From the NCBI GenBank assembly GCA_030146875.1, contig JASLAX010000070.1, positions 1-48,067 on the forward strand: 48,067 nucleotides of DNA, in the 5' to 3' direction. A model generated the notes under the pieces. That model had not been told where the DNA came from and did not search any database. It saw nothing but the letters and a program-made list of their open reading frames with translations. Position 1 is the stretch's first letter. Every line of letters starts with the position of its first letter. The position numbers and the translations under genes are program-made. Below, in pieces: positions 1 through 9,057 of the stretch. The DNA comes from Longimicrobiaceae bacterium (GTDB lineage: Bacteria > Gemmatimonadota > Gemmatimonadetes > Longimicrobiales > Longimicrobiaceae).

Positions 1-1124
1 AAGAGGTTCTGGAATCCCGTCGCGAGGTGGATCTCGGCGGTCTCGATCTCCGGGAACCGGCTGAAGGCGGACTCGGGGAGGGTCGAGGCGCCGTGCTGAA
101 CCGCGCCGGCCATCCCGTACTCGTCGCGGGCCATGGCGGAGAGGGTGCGAAGCGTCTCGAAGTCGATCGCCACGTCGGCGATGGAGCCGTCCGGGAGCAC
201 GACCCCACCGTGCGAGGTCCCCGACTGGACGGAGATCTTCGAGAGCCCCACCACCTCGCCGACCTTCTCCGAGATGCGGTCGAGCTCGCGCCGGTAGCCG
301 TCCATGTAGGCGCGGAGCTCCTCGGGCGTGGAGTTCTCGGTCCCCACCTCGCCGATCTCGCCGCCGATGGAGACGGTGACGCCCTCGGGCTCGTAGTGGC
401 GGATGAAGGCGGTGAACTCGGCCGAGAGGCGGCAGTTCAGCTCCTGCTGCTCGTGCAGGTCCTCCTTGGTGATGTCGACGAGCGTGGAGGTGTCGACGTC
501 GAGGTTGTAGAAGCCGGCGTGCATCCCCTCCAGGATGATGTCGCGCACCGCCTGCACCTCGGGCTTCGGATCCGCGGCGTACTTCTTCGCGTTCACCTGG
601 AAGTGGTCGCCCTGGAAGAAGAGGGGGCCGGACCACCCCTCGCGGATGGCCGCGGCGGTGAGGCTCGCCACGTATTCCGCCGGCCGCTGGTCGGTGTAGC
701 CGATCTCGGAGCGGGCGATCTCGCAGATCAGCGCGCCCGCCCTCAGCTCGCGCGCCGCGGCGAAGAGGGCGCGGGCGGTGTCGTAGGCGGCCGCGCGGAC
801 GTTGATGGCGGGCACGGTGAAGCCCTGCACCTCGCCCCGGCCGCGCGCCATGTACAGGTCGTGGATGGACGCGGGCGCCACCCCCACGGCCCGGCCGGCC
901 TCGCCGATGATCCAGCGCGCGGTGTCACGCACGTCCTCGTCGGCGCCGAAGGCGGCCGCGCGCGCCAGGCGGTCGATCGCGCGCTCGCGCAGCGCCTGGG
1001 GCGCGGTCACCTCCACGCGCCCGTCGTCCACGCGCACGGCGTCGCGGATCTCGTCGAGCAGGGCGCGCACGGGGGCGCGCTCCAGCAGGGCCCGGTCGTC
1101 GGCCGCGGCCACGGTGTCGACCAT
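1..1124 (-). CDS. Class II fructose-bisphosphate aldolase family protein (3' end outside window)
   Basis: The first 374 residues are visible; the C-terminus runs off the left edge. After an N-terminal extension of about 95 residues comes a class II (zinc) aldolase-like barrel: VPAINVR at 104-110, GDH near 172-174 (D173/H174 as expected for the catalytic Asp and first zinc His), GGEIGEVG at 254-261, SGTSHGG at 301-307 (zinc His305) and QHGAS at 343-347 (H344). Family members cleave or form ketose bisphosphates such as fructose-1,6-bisphosphate through a zinc enediolate. The N-terminal extension and divergent metal-loop sequences leave the exact sugar phosphate open; a tagatose-bisphosphate or non-glycolytic aldolase is possible. 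The ATG is preceded by GAGGAG at good spacing. The gene is divergent from the metallophosphoesterase at 1287. Confidence 0.85.
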   Translation of the reverse strand, partial: MVDTVAAADDRALLERAPVRALLDEIRDAVRVDDGRVEVTAPQALRERAIDRLARAAAFGADEDVRDTARWIIGEAGRAVGVAPASIHDLYMARGRGEVQGFTVPAINVRAAAYDTARALFAAARELRAGALICEIARSEIGYTDQRPAEYVASLTAAAIREGWSGPLFFQGDHFQVNAKKYAADPKPEVQAVRDIILEGMHAGFYNLDVDTSTLVDITKEDLHEQQELNCRLSAEFTAFIRHYEPEGVTVSIGGEIGEVGTENSTPEELRAYMDGYRRELDRISEKVGEVVGLSKISVQSGTSHGGVVLPDGSIADVAIDFETLRTLSAMARDEYGMAGAVQHGASTLPESAFSRFPEIETAEIHLATGFQNL

Positions 1125-1286
1125 GTTCTCCTCTCGGGGATTCGTACGTCGTTCCGGGGGCGCGGGGTGCGCCCGCCCATTCCGGCCCCGGGGCCGGGGC
1201 CGGCGGCGACAAGATGCACGCAAGCGGCGTGCTCCGGCAAGCGCCAGGGCCGGCCCCTGGTCCACCCCTTGCACCCGCGCGCCGCC

Positions 1287-2138
1287 ATGAAGAACGCATC
1301 GGCGGGCAGGTGGCTCCTGGGGGGCGCGGCGGCGGCGGGGGCGCTGGGAGCGTACGCGCTCCTGGTGGAGCCGCTCTGGCTGCAGACCACCCGCACGCGC
1401 GTCCACCTCCGCGGCCTGCACCCGGACCTGGAGGGCTTCCGCATCGCCCTGCTCACCGACCTGCACGCGGGCGCCGGGACCCCGCTCTCCCTGGTCCGCC
1501 GCGCGCAAAGGGCCGCGATGCTCGCCCGCCCGGACCTGATCGCCATCACCGGCGACCTGGTGGAGGACGACGCCCCCGGCTTCCGCGAGGTGCTGGACGC
1601 GCTGGGCGGCCTCTCGGCCCCGTACGGCGTCTACGCCGTTCCCGGCAACCACGACCACAAAGTGGGCATCGGACGCTTCCACGCCGACGTGGCGGAGCGG
1701 CGCGGCATCGTCGACCTCACCAACGACGCGCGCGTCCTGCGGGTCGGCGGGGCACACCTCTGCGTGGCGGGGGTGGACGACCTCTCCCGCGGCCGGCCCT
1801 CGCTGGAGGCGCTGCCCCCGCCGGAGGAGCGGGACACCACGCTGCTCCTGGCCCACGACCCGGACCAGGCGGAGCGGGCGCGGCGCGCGTACGACCGGGT
1901 CGACCTGATCCTCAGCGGCCACACCCACGGCGGCCAGGTGCGCCTCCCCGTCGTGGGCGCCCTGAAGAACCCGGCCCGGCGCGACGACCTGTACGAGGAG
2001 GGGCTGCGACGCCGCCCGTGGACGCAGGTCTACGTCTCCCGCGGCGTGGGCACCGTGCACCTTCCCGTGCGCTTCCTCTGCCGCCCGGAGGTGGCGGTCC
2101 TGGAGCTGACCGGAAGCCCGCGCCAGCAGCGGAGTTGA
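1287..2138 (+). CDS. Membrane-anchored metallophosphoesterase (YkuE-like)
   Basis: A 283-residue calcineurin-type phosphoesterase. An N-terminal hydrophobic segment at about 9-32 should anchor it in, or export it across, the inner membrane. The metal-binding blocks are in order: TDLH (D58, H60), GD (D90), GNHD (N121, H122), AHDPDQ (H190) and GHTHGGQ (H212, H214). Relatives of this size include YkuE and UDP-2,3-diacylglucosamine hydrolase-like enzymes that act on lipid-linked phosphodiesters; the substrate cannot be read from sequence. The frame stays open far upstream, but that is a shadow of the divergent aldolase gene. The chosen ATG is the first one followed by a plausible signal anchor; no clear Shine-Dalgarno sequence precedes it. 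Confidence 0.85.
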   Translation: MKNASAGRWLLGGAAAAGALGAYALLVEPLWLQTTRTRVHLRGLHPDLEGFRIALLTDLHAGAGTPLSLVRRAQRAAMLARPDLIAITGDLVEDDAPGFREVLDALGGLSAPYGVYAVPGNHDHKVGIGRFHADVAERRGIVDLTNDARVLRVGGAHLCVAGVDDLSRGRPSLEALPPPEERDTTLLLAHDPDQAERARRAYDRVDLILSGHTHGGQVRLPVVGALKNPARRDDLYEEGLRRRPWTQVYVSRGVGTVHLPVRFLCRPEVAVLELTGSPRQQRS

Positions 2139-2261
2139 GGGCCGCGCGGGAGGCCCCGGCAGGGAACACTCCTTGCTAGCTCCGGTGCTCCGAAGCCCGG
2201 CCGGGGCGCGTACGACGGGACCTCCCCGGCATCAGATGGTTCCGTCGCAGTGGAGGCACGC

Positions 2262-2486
2262 ATGGCGAAGCAGACCGGTATCGTGGAGTTCTTCAAGGAC
2301 GACAAGGGGTACGGCTTCATCCGCCCCGACGACGGCGGAAAGGACGTGTTCGTACACCATTCCTGCATCCAGATGGACGGCTTCAAGAGCCTGAGGCGCG
2401 GCGACAAGGTGGAGTACGAGTACGTGGAGGACCCCAACGGAAAGGGCCCCCGCGCCGCCGACGTGAAGCGGGTGGAGGGCGAGTAG
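2262..2486 (+). CDS. Cold-shock domain protein
   Basis: A 74-residue single cold-shock domain that binds single-stranded RNA or DNA. RNP1 (KGYGFI, residues 15-20) and RNP2 (VFVHH, 29-33) are intact, and the protein begins with the usual GIVEFF strand. Family members act as RNA chaperones or antiterminators in the cytoplasm. The ATG at 2262 follows GGAGG about five bases upstream; an in-frame GTG twelve bases earlier lies just upstream of that site and is rejected. The gene stands alone with its own terminator-like hairpin at 2511-2548. Confidence 0.93.
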   Translation: MAKQTGIVEFFKDDKGYGFIRPDDGGKDVFVHHSCIQMDGFKSLRRGDKVEYEYVEDPNGKGPRAADVKRVEGE

Positions 2487-2510
2487 GCCGCGGGCCTCCG
2501 CGACGGACGC

Positions 2511-2548
2511 ACGACGGCGCCGCCCCCCCCGGGGACCGGCGCCGTCGT
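2511..2548 (+). terminator. Hairpin after the cold-shock gene
   Basis: An 11-bp perfect inverted repeat (ACGACGGCGCC at 2511-2521, GGCGCCGTCGT at 2538-2548) encloses a C/G-rich loop. It lies 25 bases after the cold-shock stop and before the convergent dehydrogenase stop at 2597, so it may serve both strands. There is only a weak T tract. Confidence 0.7.
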
Positions 2549-2596
2549 CTTCCCGCCCTCCCCGCCCGCCGTCGGCCGAGGACGCGGCCCTCCCGA

Positions 2597-3631
2597 TCAG
2601 GGCACCAGGACCACCTTCCCGAACTGCCCCCCCGCCTCCAGCCGCTCGTGCGCCTCGCGCGCCCGGTCGAGCGGAATCACCGAGTCCACGACCGGCCGCA
2701 GCTCCCCCCGGAAGGCGGCCCGCAGCATCGCCTCGAACTCCATCCGGTTGGACATGGTGGTTCCCAGGATCTCCGCCTGCTTCCAGAAGAGGAGCGGGAT
2801 CTCCGTCTCCCCCACGGCGCCCGCCGTCGCCCCGTAGGTGACCAGGCGGCCTCCGCGCGCCAGGGCGCGCATGGACCCTTTCCACGTGGCCGCGCCCACG
2901 TTCTCCACCACCACGTCCACGCCGCGCTTCCCGGTGTCGCGGTGCACCGCGCGGGACCAGTCCTCGGCCGCGCGGTCGTACACGTGCTCCGCGCCCAGGG
3001 CGCGGACGCGCTCCACGTTCCGGGCCCCGCTCGTCACCGCGAAGACGCGCGCGCCCGCCAGCCGCGCGACCTGCACCGCCGCCGTCGCCGTGCCGCCGGA
3101 CGCGCCGATGACCAGCACGTCCTCCCCCGCGCGCAGCCGCGCTCGCGTCACGAGCGCGCGCCAGGCCGTGCCGTAGGATACGGGGAGGCAGGACGCGTCC
3201 TGGAACGACATGGCGTCCGGCAGGCGGTAGGCGTGGTCGGCCGGGACCGCGCGGTACTCGCAGAAGCCGCCGTCGGTGTGCTCGCCCAGGATGCGGTAGC
3301 GCGGGCAGAGGGGGTGCTCGCCGCGGGCGCAGTCGGCGCACTCGCCGCACCACAGGGACGGGTTCACCACCACCCGCTCCCCCACCCGCCCGCGGTCGAC
3401 GCCCGCGCCCACCTCCGCCACCTCGCCCGCGACGTCCGACCCGCCCACGTGCGGCATGGTTGTCTCGATCGGGATCCCGCGGCGCACCCAGAGGTCCAGG
3501 TGGTTCATCGCGGCGGCGCGGACGCGCACCAGGAGCTCGCCCGGGCCGGGCTCGGGCCGCGGCACCTCCTCGATGCCCACCACCTCGGGACCGCCGTTCC
3601 GGTGGAAGATCGCCGCCCGCATGGTCGCCAT
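2597..3631 (-). CDS. Zinc-type alcohol dehydrogenase / quinone oxidoreductase family protein
   Basis: A 344-residue medium-chain dehydrogenase/reductase. The N-terminal GroES-like domain carries the structural zinc cluster C95, C98, C101 and C109. The nucleotide-binding domain has GASGG at 177-181. The usual GHE catalytic-zinc motif reads GGSD at 63-66, so canonical zinc alcohol dehydrogenase activity is uncertain; an NADPH quinone or enoyl reductase role is equally possible. The start used is the ATG at 3631, which follows GGAGGGGCGG; a second ATG three codons later is possible. It converges with the cold-shock gene and diverges from the SnoaL-like gene. Confidence 0.85.
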   Translation of the reverse strand: MATMRAAIFHRNGGPEVVGIEEVPRPEPGPGELLVRVRAAAMNHLDLWVRRGIPIETTMPHVGGSDVAGEVAEVGAGVDRGRVGERVVVNPSLWCGECADCARGEHPLCPRYRILGEHTDGGFCEYRAVPADHAYRLPDAMSFQDASCLPVSYGTAWRALVTRARLRAGEDVLVIGASGGTATAAVQVARLAGARVFAVTSGARNVERVRALGAEHVYDRAAEDWSRAVHRDTGKRGVDVVVENVGAATWKGSMRALARGGRLVTYGATAGAVGETEIPLLFWKQAEILGTTMSNRMEFEAMLRAAFRGELRPVVDSVIPLDRAREAHERLEAGGQFGKVVLVP

Positions 3632-3834
3632 CCGCCCCTCCTCCGCCGCGTCGGTGTCGTTCCCGGTGGACGCCGGGGAAGCTAGGTCGCGCCGCCCCGC
3701 GGTGCCAGCGTCCAGGTCCGCGACCGGGTCATCCGCACCATGCATCCGGCCGCCGCCGCGCGCACCTTGCAGGCGAGGGTGCGCGGCGCCCTCCACCGAG
3801 CCTGCGACCCACTGCCGACCGAAGGGATGCCGAC

Positions 3835-4305
3835 ATGACCGCTTCCGCCCCGTCCCCCGCGCCCGCCGGCCCGTCCGGCCCCGGCGGCGGCCCCGCGCCG
3901 GAGCTGAACGTGCAGCTCGTCCGCGCCGTCTACGACGCCTTCGCCCGCCGCGATGTGCACACGCTCTTCGCGATCTTCGCCCCGGACGTGGAGCTGCGCC
4001 AGACGGGCCTGCTCCCCTGGGGCGGGGTCTACACGGGGACGGAGGAGGCGCGGCGGTTCTTCGCGCTGCTCACCGGGCACCTGGACTCCAGAGTGGAGGT
4101 GGAGCGGTGGGTCCCGGCCGGCGACCGCGTGGCCGTGGTGGGCCGCACGCGGGGGCACGTCCGTGCCAACGCCCGGCCGTTCGACGCGGCGTTCGTGCAC
4201 GTGTGGACGGTGCGGGACGGCAAGGTCGCGGCGGTCGAGTACCACGTCGACACGCCCGCCATTCTCCTCGCCCTCGGCGCGGGGGAGGGCGCCATCGCCG
4301 CCTGA
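3835..4305 (+). CDS. SnoaL-like / nuclear transport factor 2-fold protein
   Basis: A 156-residue protein. After a Pro/Ala-rich leader of about 22 residues there is a typical SnoaL-like polyketide cyclase or ketosteroid-isomerase-related fold: LVRAVYDAFARRD helix, DVELRQTG, a GxYTGTEEARRFFALL segment, then HVWTVRDGKV and the closing EYHVDT. Members are isomerases, cyclases or ligand-binding proteins of unknown role; no catalytic assignment is justified here. The ATG follows GAAGGG at acceptable spacing, and the longer upstream frame overlaps the divergent dehydrogenase. Confidence 0.8.
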   Translation: MTASAPSPAPAGPSGPGGGPAPELNVQLVRAVYDAFARRDVHTLFAIFAPDVELRQTGLLPWGGVYTGTEEARRFFALLTGHLDSRVEVERWVPAGDRVAVVGRTRGHVRANARPFDAAFVHVWTVRDGKVAAVEYHVDTPAILLALGAGEGAIAA

Positions 4306-4381
4306 CGTCGCGTCCTTCACCGACAAGGCAGCACGCGGAGCCGCGGAGGGCGCGGAGACGCGGAAACTGCAACGGCGGGCC

Positions 4382-4533
4382 TCACGCGGAGGCGCGGAGA
4401 ACGCGGAGGTGCGGGGGCGGGTTCCGTCCCGATCCACCAACAACGGTGGAAGGGCGGCCGGCGGTTGGGGGAGAGGGAGGATGCGGCGGACGCCTCCGCG
4501 TCTCTCCTGTCTGTTCTCCGCGCCTCCGCGTGA
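4382..4533. repeat. Fold-back element of the CTCCGCG repeat family, copy 1
   Basis: Bases 4382-4402 and 4513-4533 form a perfect 21-bp inverted repeat (beginning TCACGCGGAGGCGCGG) about 110 bases apart. Further GCGGAG units lie before it, from about 4327. A related fold-back lies at 29864-29915. Such CTCCGCG-type intergenic repeats recur in several high-GC bacterial genomes; no coding capacity is seen. Confidence 0.75.
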
Positions 4534-4569
4534 AAAGCGGTTCAAGCGGGCGAGGTGAGGGGAAACGAG

Positions 4570-4602
4570 AGCGGGCCGCCCCCGGCGTGGGAGCGGCCCG
4601 CT
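4570..4602. terminator. Bidirectional hairpin between convergent genes
   Basis: AGCGGGCCGC and GCGGCCCGCT pair with an 11- to 13-base loop, 25 bases from the stop of the inositol-phosphate synthase gene. The position fits termination of the minus-strand operon. Confidence 0.7.
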
Positions 4603-4627
4603 TCGTAGTGTGGAGGACGGCGTCGGG

Positions 4628-5974
4628 TCAGACGCCGGCCATGGCGTCGACCTCCTGGAGGTAGTACTCCAGGCCCAGGTGCGTGATCGGCTCCTCGCCC
4701 ATCAGGAAGCGCAGCGTGTTCTTCAGCTTCATCTGCTGGATGAACAGGTCGTGCTCCGGGTACACCTCGGGCGCGTGCATGGGGCTCTTCAGGTAGAACG
4801 AGAGCCACTCCTGAATCCCGTGCATCCCCGCGCGCGAGGCCAGGTCGAGGAAGAGGGCCAGGTCCAGCACGATGGGGGCGGCCAGGATGGAGTCGCGGCA
4901 GAGGAAGTCCACCTTGATCTGCATCTTGTAGCCCAGCCAGCCGCGGATGTCGATGTTGTCCCACCCCTCCTTCTCGTCGCCGCGAGGGGGGTAGTAGTTG
5001 ATCCGCACCTTGTGGTAGATGTTCCCGTACAGCTCCGGGTACGTCTCGGGCTGGAGGATGTGCTCCAGCACGCCCAGCTTGGACTCCTCCTTGGTCTTGA
5101 ACGACTCGGGGTCGTCCAGGACCTCGCCGTCGCGGTTGCCCAGGATGTTGGTGGAGTACCAGCCGTCCACGCCCAGCAGGCGCGCCTTGAAGGCCGGGGC
5201 CAGCACCGTCTTCATGAGCGTCTGGCCGGTCTTGAAGTCCTTGCCCGCCACCGGCACCTCGTTCTTCGCCGCCAGCTCCAGCATGGCCGGGAAGTCGACC
5301 GAGAGGTTGGGGGCGCCGTTGGCGTAGGGCACGCCCTCCATCAGGGCCGCGTACGCGTACAGCATGCTGGGCGCGATGGCGTCGTCGTTCTCGTCGAGAG
5401 CCTTCTCGAACGCCTCGAGCGAGGAGTGGACGGGGCCGGGGACGATGAAGACCTCGGTGGAGCCGCACCACACCATCACCAGGCGCTCGCAGCCGTTCTC
5501 GGCCTTGAAGCGGCGGATGTCCTCGCGCAGCGCCTCGGCCCACTCGCGCTTGCTGGTGCCGGGCTTCACGTTGGTGCCCGTCAGCTTCTTCACGTAGCGC
5601 TGGTCGAAGGCCGCCGGCATCGGCTTGATCGTCTTCAGGAAGTCGGCGATGGGCTCGATGTGCTCCCACTTGTTGAGCACGCCCGCGTTCAGCGCCGACT
5701 CGTAGGCGTCGTCGGCGATCGGGTCCCACGCGCCGAAGACGATGTCCTCCAGCTCCGTGATCGGAACGAAGTCCTTGATCGCCGGAACGCGCTTGTCGGA
5801 GCGCTTGCCCAGGCGGATGGTCCCCATCTGCGTGACGGACCCGATGGGACGGGCCAGCCCGCGGCGGGCCAGCTCCACTCCGGCGATGAGGGTGGTGGAG
5901 ACCGCCCCGAGACCGGGGAGGAGGATCCCGAGGCGCCCCTCTGCGGGGCGCGGCGTCTTGCGATCCGTGCTCAC
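4628..5974 (-). CDS. ino1: myo-Inositol-1-phosphate synthase
   Basis: A 448-residue enzyme that converts glucose 6-phosphate to 1L-myo-inositol 1-phosphate with bound NAD. The N-terminal GLGAVSTT is the dinucleotide-binding loop. Downstream blocks are typical of the family: GTNVKPGTSKREW, CGSTEV, VPYANGAPN, AGKDFKTGQT (near residue 245), STNILGNRDG and the SILAAPIVLDLALF helix close to the C-terminus. Start codon GTG, with GAGGT upstream. It lies ten bases after a CDP-alcohol phosphatidyltransferase gene, suggesting the inositol phosphate feeds a phospholipid head group. Confidence 0.95.
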   Translation of the reverse strand: MSTDRKTPRPAEGRLGILLPGLGAVSTTLIAGVELARRGLARPIGSVTQMGTIRLGKRSDKRVPAIKDFVPITELEDIVFGAWDPIADDAYESALNAGVLNKWEHIEPIADFLKTIKPMPAAFDQRYVKKLTGTNVKPGTSKREWAEALREDIRRFKAENGCERLVMVWCGSTEVFIVPGPVHSSLEAFEKALDENDDAIAPSMLYAYAALMEGVPYANGAPNLSVDFPAMLELAAKNEVPVAGKDFKTGQTLMKTVLAPAFKARLLGVDGWYSTNILGNRDGEVLDDPESFKTKEESKLGVLEHILQPETYPELYGNIYHKVRINYYPPRGDEKEGWDNIDIRGWLGYKMQIKVDFLCRDSILAAPIVLDLALFLDLASRAGMHGIQEWLSFYLKSPMHAPEVYPEHDLFIQQMKLKNTLRFLMGEEPITHLGLEYYLQEVDAMAGV

Positions 5975-5984
5975 GATAAGACCT

Positions 5985-6644
5985 CTACCTCTGGGTAGGA
6001 GTGGATGTGGGGGGCGGCCCGCCGCCGGGGGTCCGCGTGTGGCGGTAGACCCAGACGATCCGCTGGAAGGCGGTGAGGTTGGTGAGGACCGCCATGGCGA
6101 TCAGCACCCACGTCAGCACCGCTCCGTGCCACCGCGTCCCGAAGAGCATGGCGGCCCCGCCCAGCAGGACCACCCGCTCCGGACGCTGCATCAGCCCCAC
6201 CTTGCAGTCGATGCCCAGCGCCTCGGCCCGCGCGCGGGTGTACGACACCATCAGGGAGCCGGCGAGCGCCAGCGCCACCGTGTAGACCATCCACGGCGGG
6301 CCGATGTCGGGGTGCCCGCCGCTGTAGAGCGAGAACACCCCCAGGAACACCACGACCTCGGACACGCGGTCCAGGGTCGAGTCGTAGAACGAGCCGAAGA
6401 CCGAGGCCAGCCCCGTTCCCCGGGCCACGTAGCCGTCGAGGATGTCGAACACGCCTCCCATCAGCACCAGGAAGCCGCCCCACCCCAGGTGGCCGGTGAA
6501 GAAGCAGGCGCCGGCCGCCACCGTGACCGCGAACCCGAGGGTGGTGATCAGGTTGGGGTGCACGCGGCGCCGCACCAGCCCGTCCATCAGGGGCCGGATG
6601 AGCCGCAGGAACCCGTCCTGCACCGCCGACGGGAGAAAAGCCAT
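5985..6644 (-). CDS. CDP-alcohol phosphatidyltransferase, candidate phosphatidylinositol-phosphate synthase
   Basis: A 219-residue integral membrane enzyme. The complete family signature DxxDGxxARx8GxxxDxxxD is present with all four Asp residues, starting at DILDGYVAR. Several hydrophobic segments follow. The family transfers a phosphatidyl group from CDP-diacylglycerol to a small alcohol (glycerol 3-phosphate, serine or inositol 1-phosphate). With inositol-1-phosphate synthase directly downstream in the same operon, phosphatidylinositol-phosphate synthase is the best-supported reading, though this is inference. It follows the YlbF gene by 11 bases. Confidence 0.85.
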   Translation of the reverse strand: MAFLPSAVQDGFLRLIRPLMDGLVRRRVHPNLITTLGFAVTVAAGACFFTGHLGWGGFLVLMGGVFDILDGYVARGTGLASVFGSFYDSTLDRVSEVVVFLGVFSLYSGGHPDIGPPWMVYTVALALAGSLMVSYTRARAEALGIDCKVGLMQRPERVVLLGGAAMLFGTRWHGAVLTWVLIAMAVLTNLTAFQRIVWVYRHTRTPGGGPPPTSTPTQR

Positions 6645-6655
6645 TCCCGCGCCGC

Positions 6656-7015
6656 TCAGGTGGGCAGGATGATGCGGCTCTGCTCCCCGGCCTCGATGCC
6701 GCGCGCGATCTCCTCCTGCACGCGCATCATCATCCTGTCGAAGTTGGCGCGCGCCGACTCGAAGCCCTGGTAGGTGGCGCTGGTCTGCACCGTGCCCACC
6801 AGGCGCTCGTACTCCTCCTGCTGCTCCTGCGGCGGCTCCTGGCCATTCTGCAGGGCCACGGTGAAGCTCTCCTGCAGCTCGTTCAGGCGGTTCAGCGTGG
6901 TCACGGTGCCCTGGTCCTCGGCCAGGCGGGCGTTGGCCCGCTTCAGCGCGTGGTACTCGTCGCTCTGCGCCAGCAGCCGCCCGATCTCCCGCGAACGCTC
7001 CCAGATCGCTTCCAT
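6656..7015 (-). CDS. YlbF/YmcA family protein
   Basis: A 119-residue, almost wholly alpha-helical cytoplasmic protein starting MEAIWERSREIGRLLAQS, with the YlbF-family pattern of a first amphipathic helix, a KRANARLAED segment and a C-terminal helix carrying FDRMMMRVQEEI. In Firmicutes YlbF and YmcA form a complex with YaaT that modulates RNase Y; whether that holds here is unknown. Its ATG overlaps the prmC stop by one base (TGATG), implying coupled translation with prmC. Confidence 0.75.
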   Translation of the reverse strand: MEAIWERSREIGRLLAQSDEYHALKRANARLAEDQGTVTTLNRLNELQESFTVALQNGQEPPQEQQEEYERLVGTVQTSATYQGFESARANFDRMMMRVQEEIARGIEAGEQSRIILPT

Positions 7016-7869
7016 CACGCTCCCCGTGGGTTGAACTCCGCCATGACGATCCGGTCCCGCCCGGCCAGGTCGCCGCGGACCCGCGCCGGGGCGAGCCCCG
7101 GGACTTCCCGGAACAGCGCCGTCACTGCACTCGCCTGCCCCGCGCCGATCTCCAGCGCGAGCAGGCCCCCGGGACGGAGTACCCCGCCCACCCCCGAAAC
7201 GAGCCCCCGGATCACGTCCAGCCCGTCGGCGCCCGCGAACAGCGCCATCCCCGGCTCCCAGTCGCGCACCTCGGCGTCCAGCCCGTCGCGCTCGTCCAGG
7301 CCCACGTACGGCGGGTTGGAGACGACCACGTCGAAGCGCTCCCCGGCCACCGGCTCGTACCCGGCCCCCTCCCGGAGCTCCACCGGCGCCCCCGGCGCCG
7401 CGGCCGCGAGGTTCAGCCGCGCGACGGCCAGCGCGTCGGGGGAGAGGTCGGTCGCCACCACGCGCTCGAACGCGCCCTCGGTGGCCAGGGCGAGGGCGAT
7501 GGCGCCCGACCCGGTTCCCACGTCCAGCGCGCTCAGCCCCGGCCGTCCCTGCGCCCAACGCAGGACCTCGCCCACCAGGACCTCGGTCTCGGGGCGGGGG
7601 ATCAGGACGCGCGGGTCCACCCGCAGGCGCAGCTCGCGGAAGTGGGCGTGTCCGTCAATGTACTGCAGGGGCTCGCGCTTCGCACGCCGCTTGAGCCGCG
7701 TCTTGAACGCGGCCAGCTCCTCCGGGTGGAGGGGGCGGTCGTGCTGCAGGTAGAGGTCGAGCCGCTTGAGCCCCAGCGTTCCGGCCAGGAGCAGCTCCCC
7801 GTTCAGGCGGGCGTTGTGGAAGCCCTTTCCCCCCAGGTACTCGGCGGTCCAGCGGAGCAGCTCCACCAC
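7015..7869 (-). CDS. prmC: Release factor glutamine methyltransferase
   Basis: About 284 residues. This SAM-dependent enzyme methylates the GGQ glutamine of class I release factors. The N-terminal helical domain (ELLRWTAEYLGGKG, ARLNGELLL) is followed by LIPRPETEVLV, the SAM loop LDVGTGSGAIA and the catalytic NPPY near residue 182. It sits directly after prfA, its substrate gene, as in many bacteria. The start is not certain: the GTG at 7869 gives a normal length but lacks a Shine-Dalgarno sequence. Homologous-looking sequence continues upstream to a CTG at 7929 that would overlap the prfA TGA. No ATG, GTG or TTG lies between. Confidence 0.9.
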   Translation of the reverse strand: MVELLRWTAEYLGGKGFHNARLNGELLLAGTLGLKRLDLYLQHDRPLHPEELAAFKTRLKRRAKREPLQYIDGHAHFRELRLRVDPRVLIPRPETEVLVGEVLRWAQGRPGLSALDVGTGSGAIALALATEGAFERVVATDLSPDALAVARLNLAAAAPGAPVELREGAGYEPVAGERFDVVVSNPPYVGLDERDGLDAEVRDWEPGMALFAGADGLDVIRGLVSGVGGVLRPGGLLALEIGAGQASAVTALFREVPGLAPARVRGDLAGRDRIVMAEFNPRGA

Positions 7870-7925
7870 GGTCCAGACGCGCTCGGGGGCGCCGGCGGCG
7901 GAGGGCCCCGCGGGTGCGGGCGCGC

Positions 7926-8984
<1,059 letters not shown>

Positions 8985-9000
8985 CGCTCCTGATAGCGAC

Positions 9001-9026
9001 GGAGCCGGGGCGTTTGCCCCGGCTCC
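9001..9026 (-). terminator. Terminator after rpmE
   Basis: A perfect 10-bp stem, GGAGCCGGGG (9001-9010) with CCCCGGCTCC (9017-9026), and a six-base loop. It lies 31 bases after the rpmE stop and before the prfA start. Confidence 0.75.
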
Positions 9027-9057
9027 TGTGTCGTCCGGCCCGCGGGTGGAGCCGGGC

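Larger units (their letters stand above)
4306..4627. other. Intergenic region with fold-back repeat and terminator
   Basis: No gene is seen in these 322 bases between two convergent genes. They hold multiple GCGGAG-rich units, a perfect 21-bp inverted repeat and a strong hairpin at 4570-4602, listed separately. Confidence 0.7.

Noticed and set aside
27..1286. N-terminal extension of the metallophosphoesterase frame
   Set aside because: It is antisense to the aldolase gene, and the phosphoesterase homology begins after the ATG at 1287.
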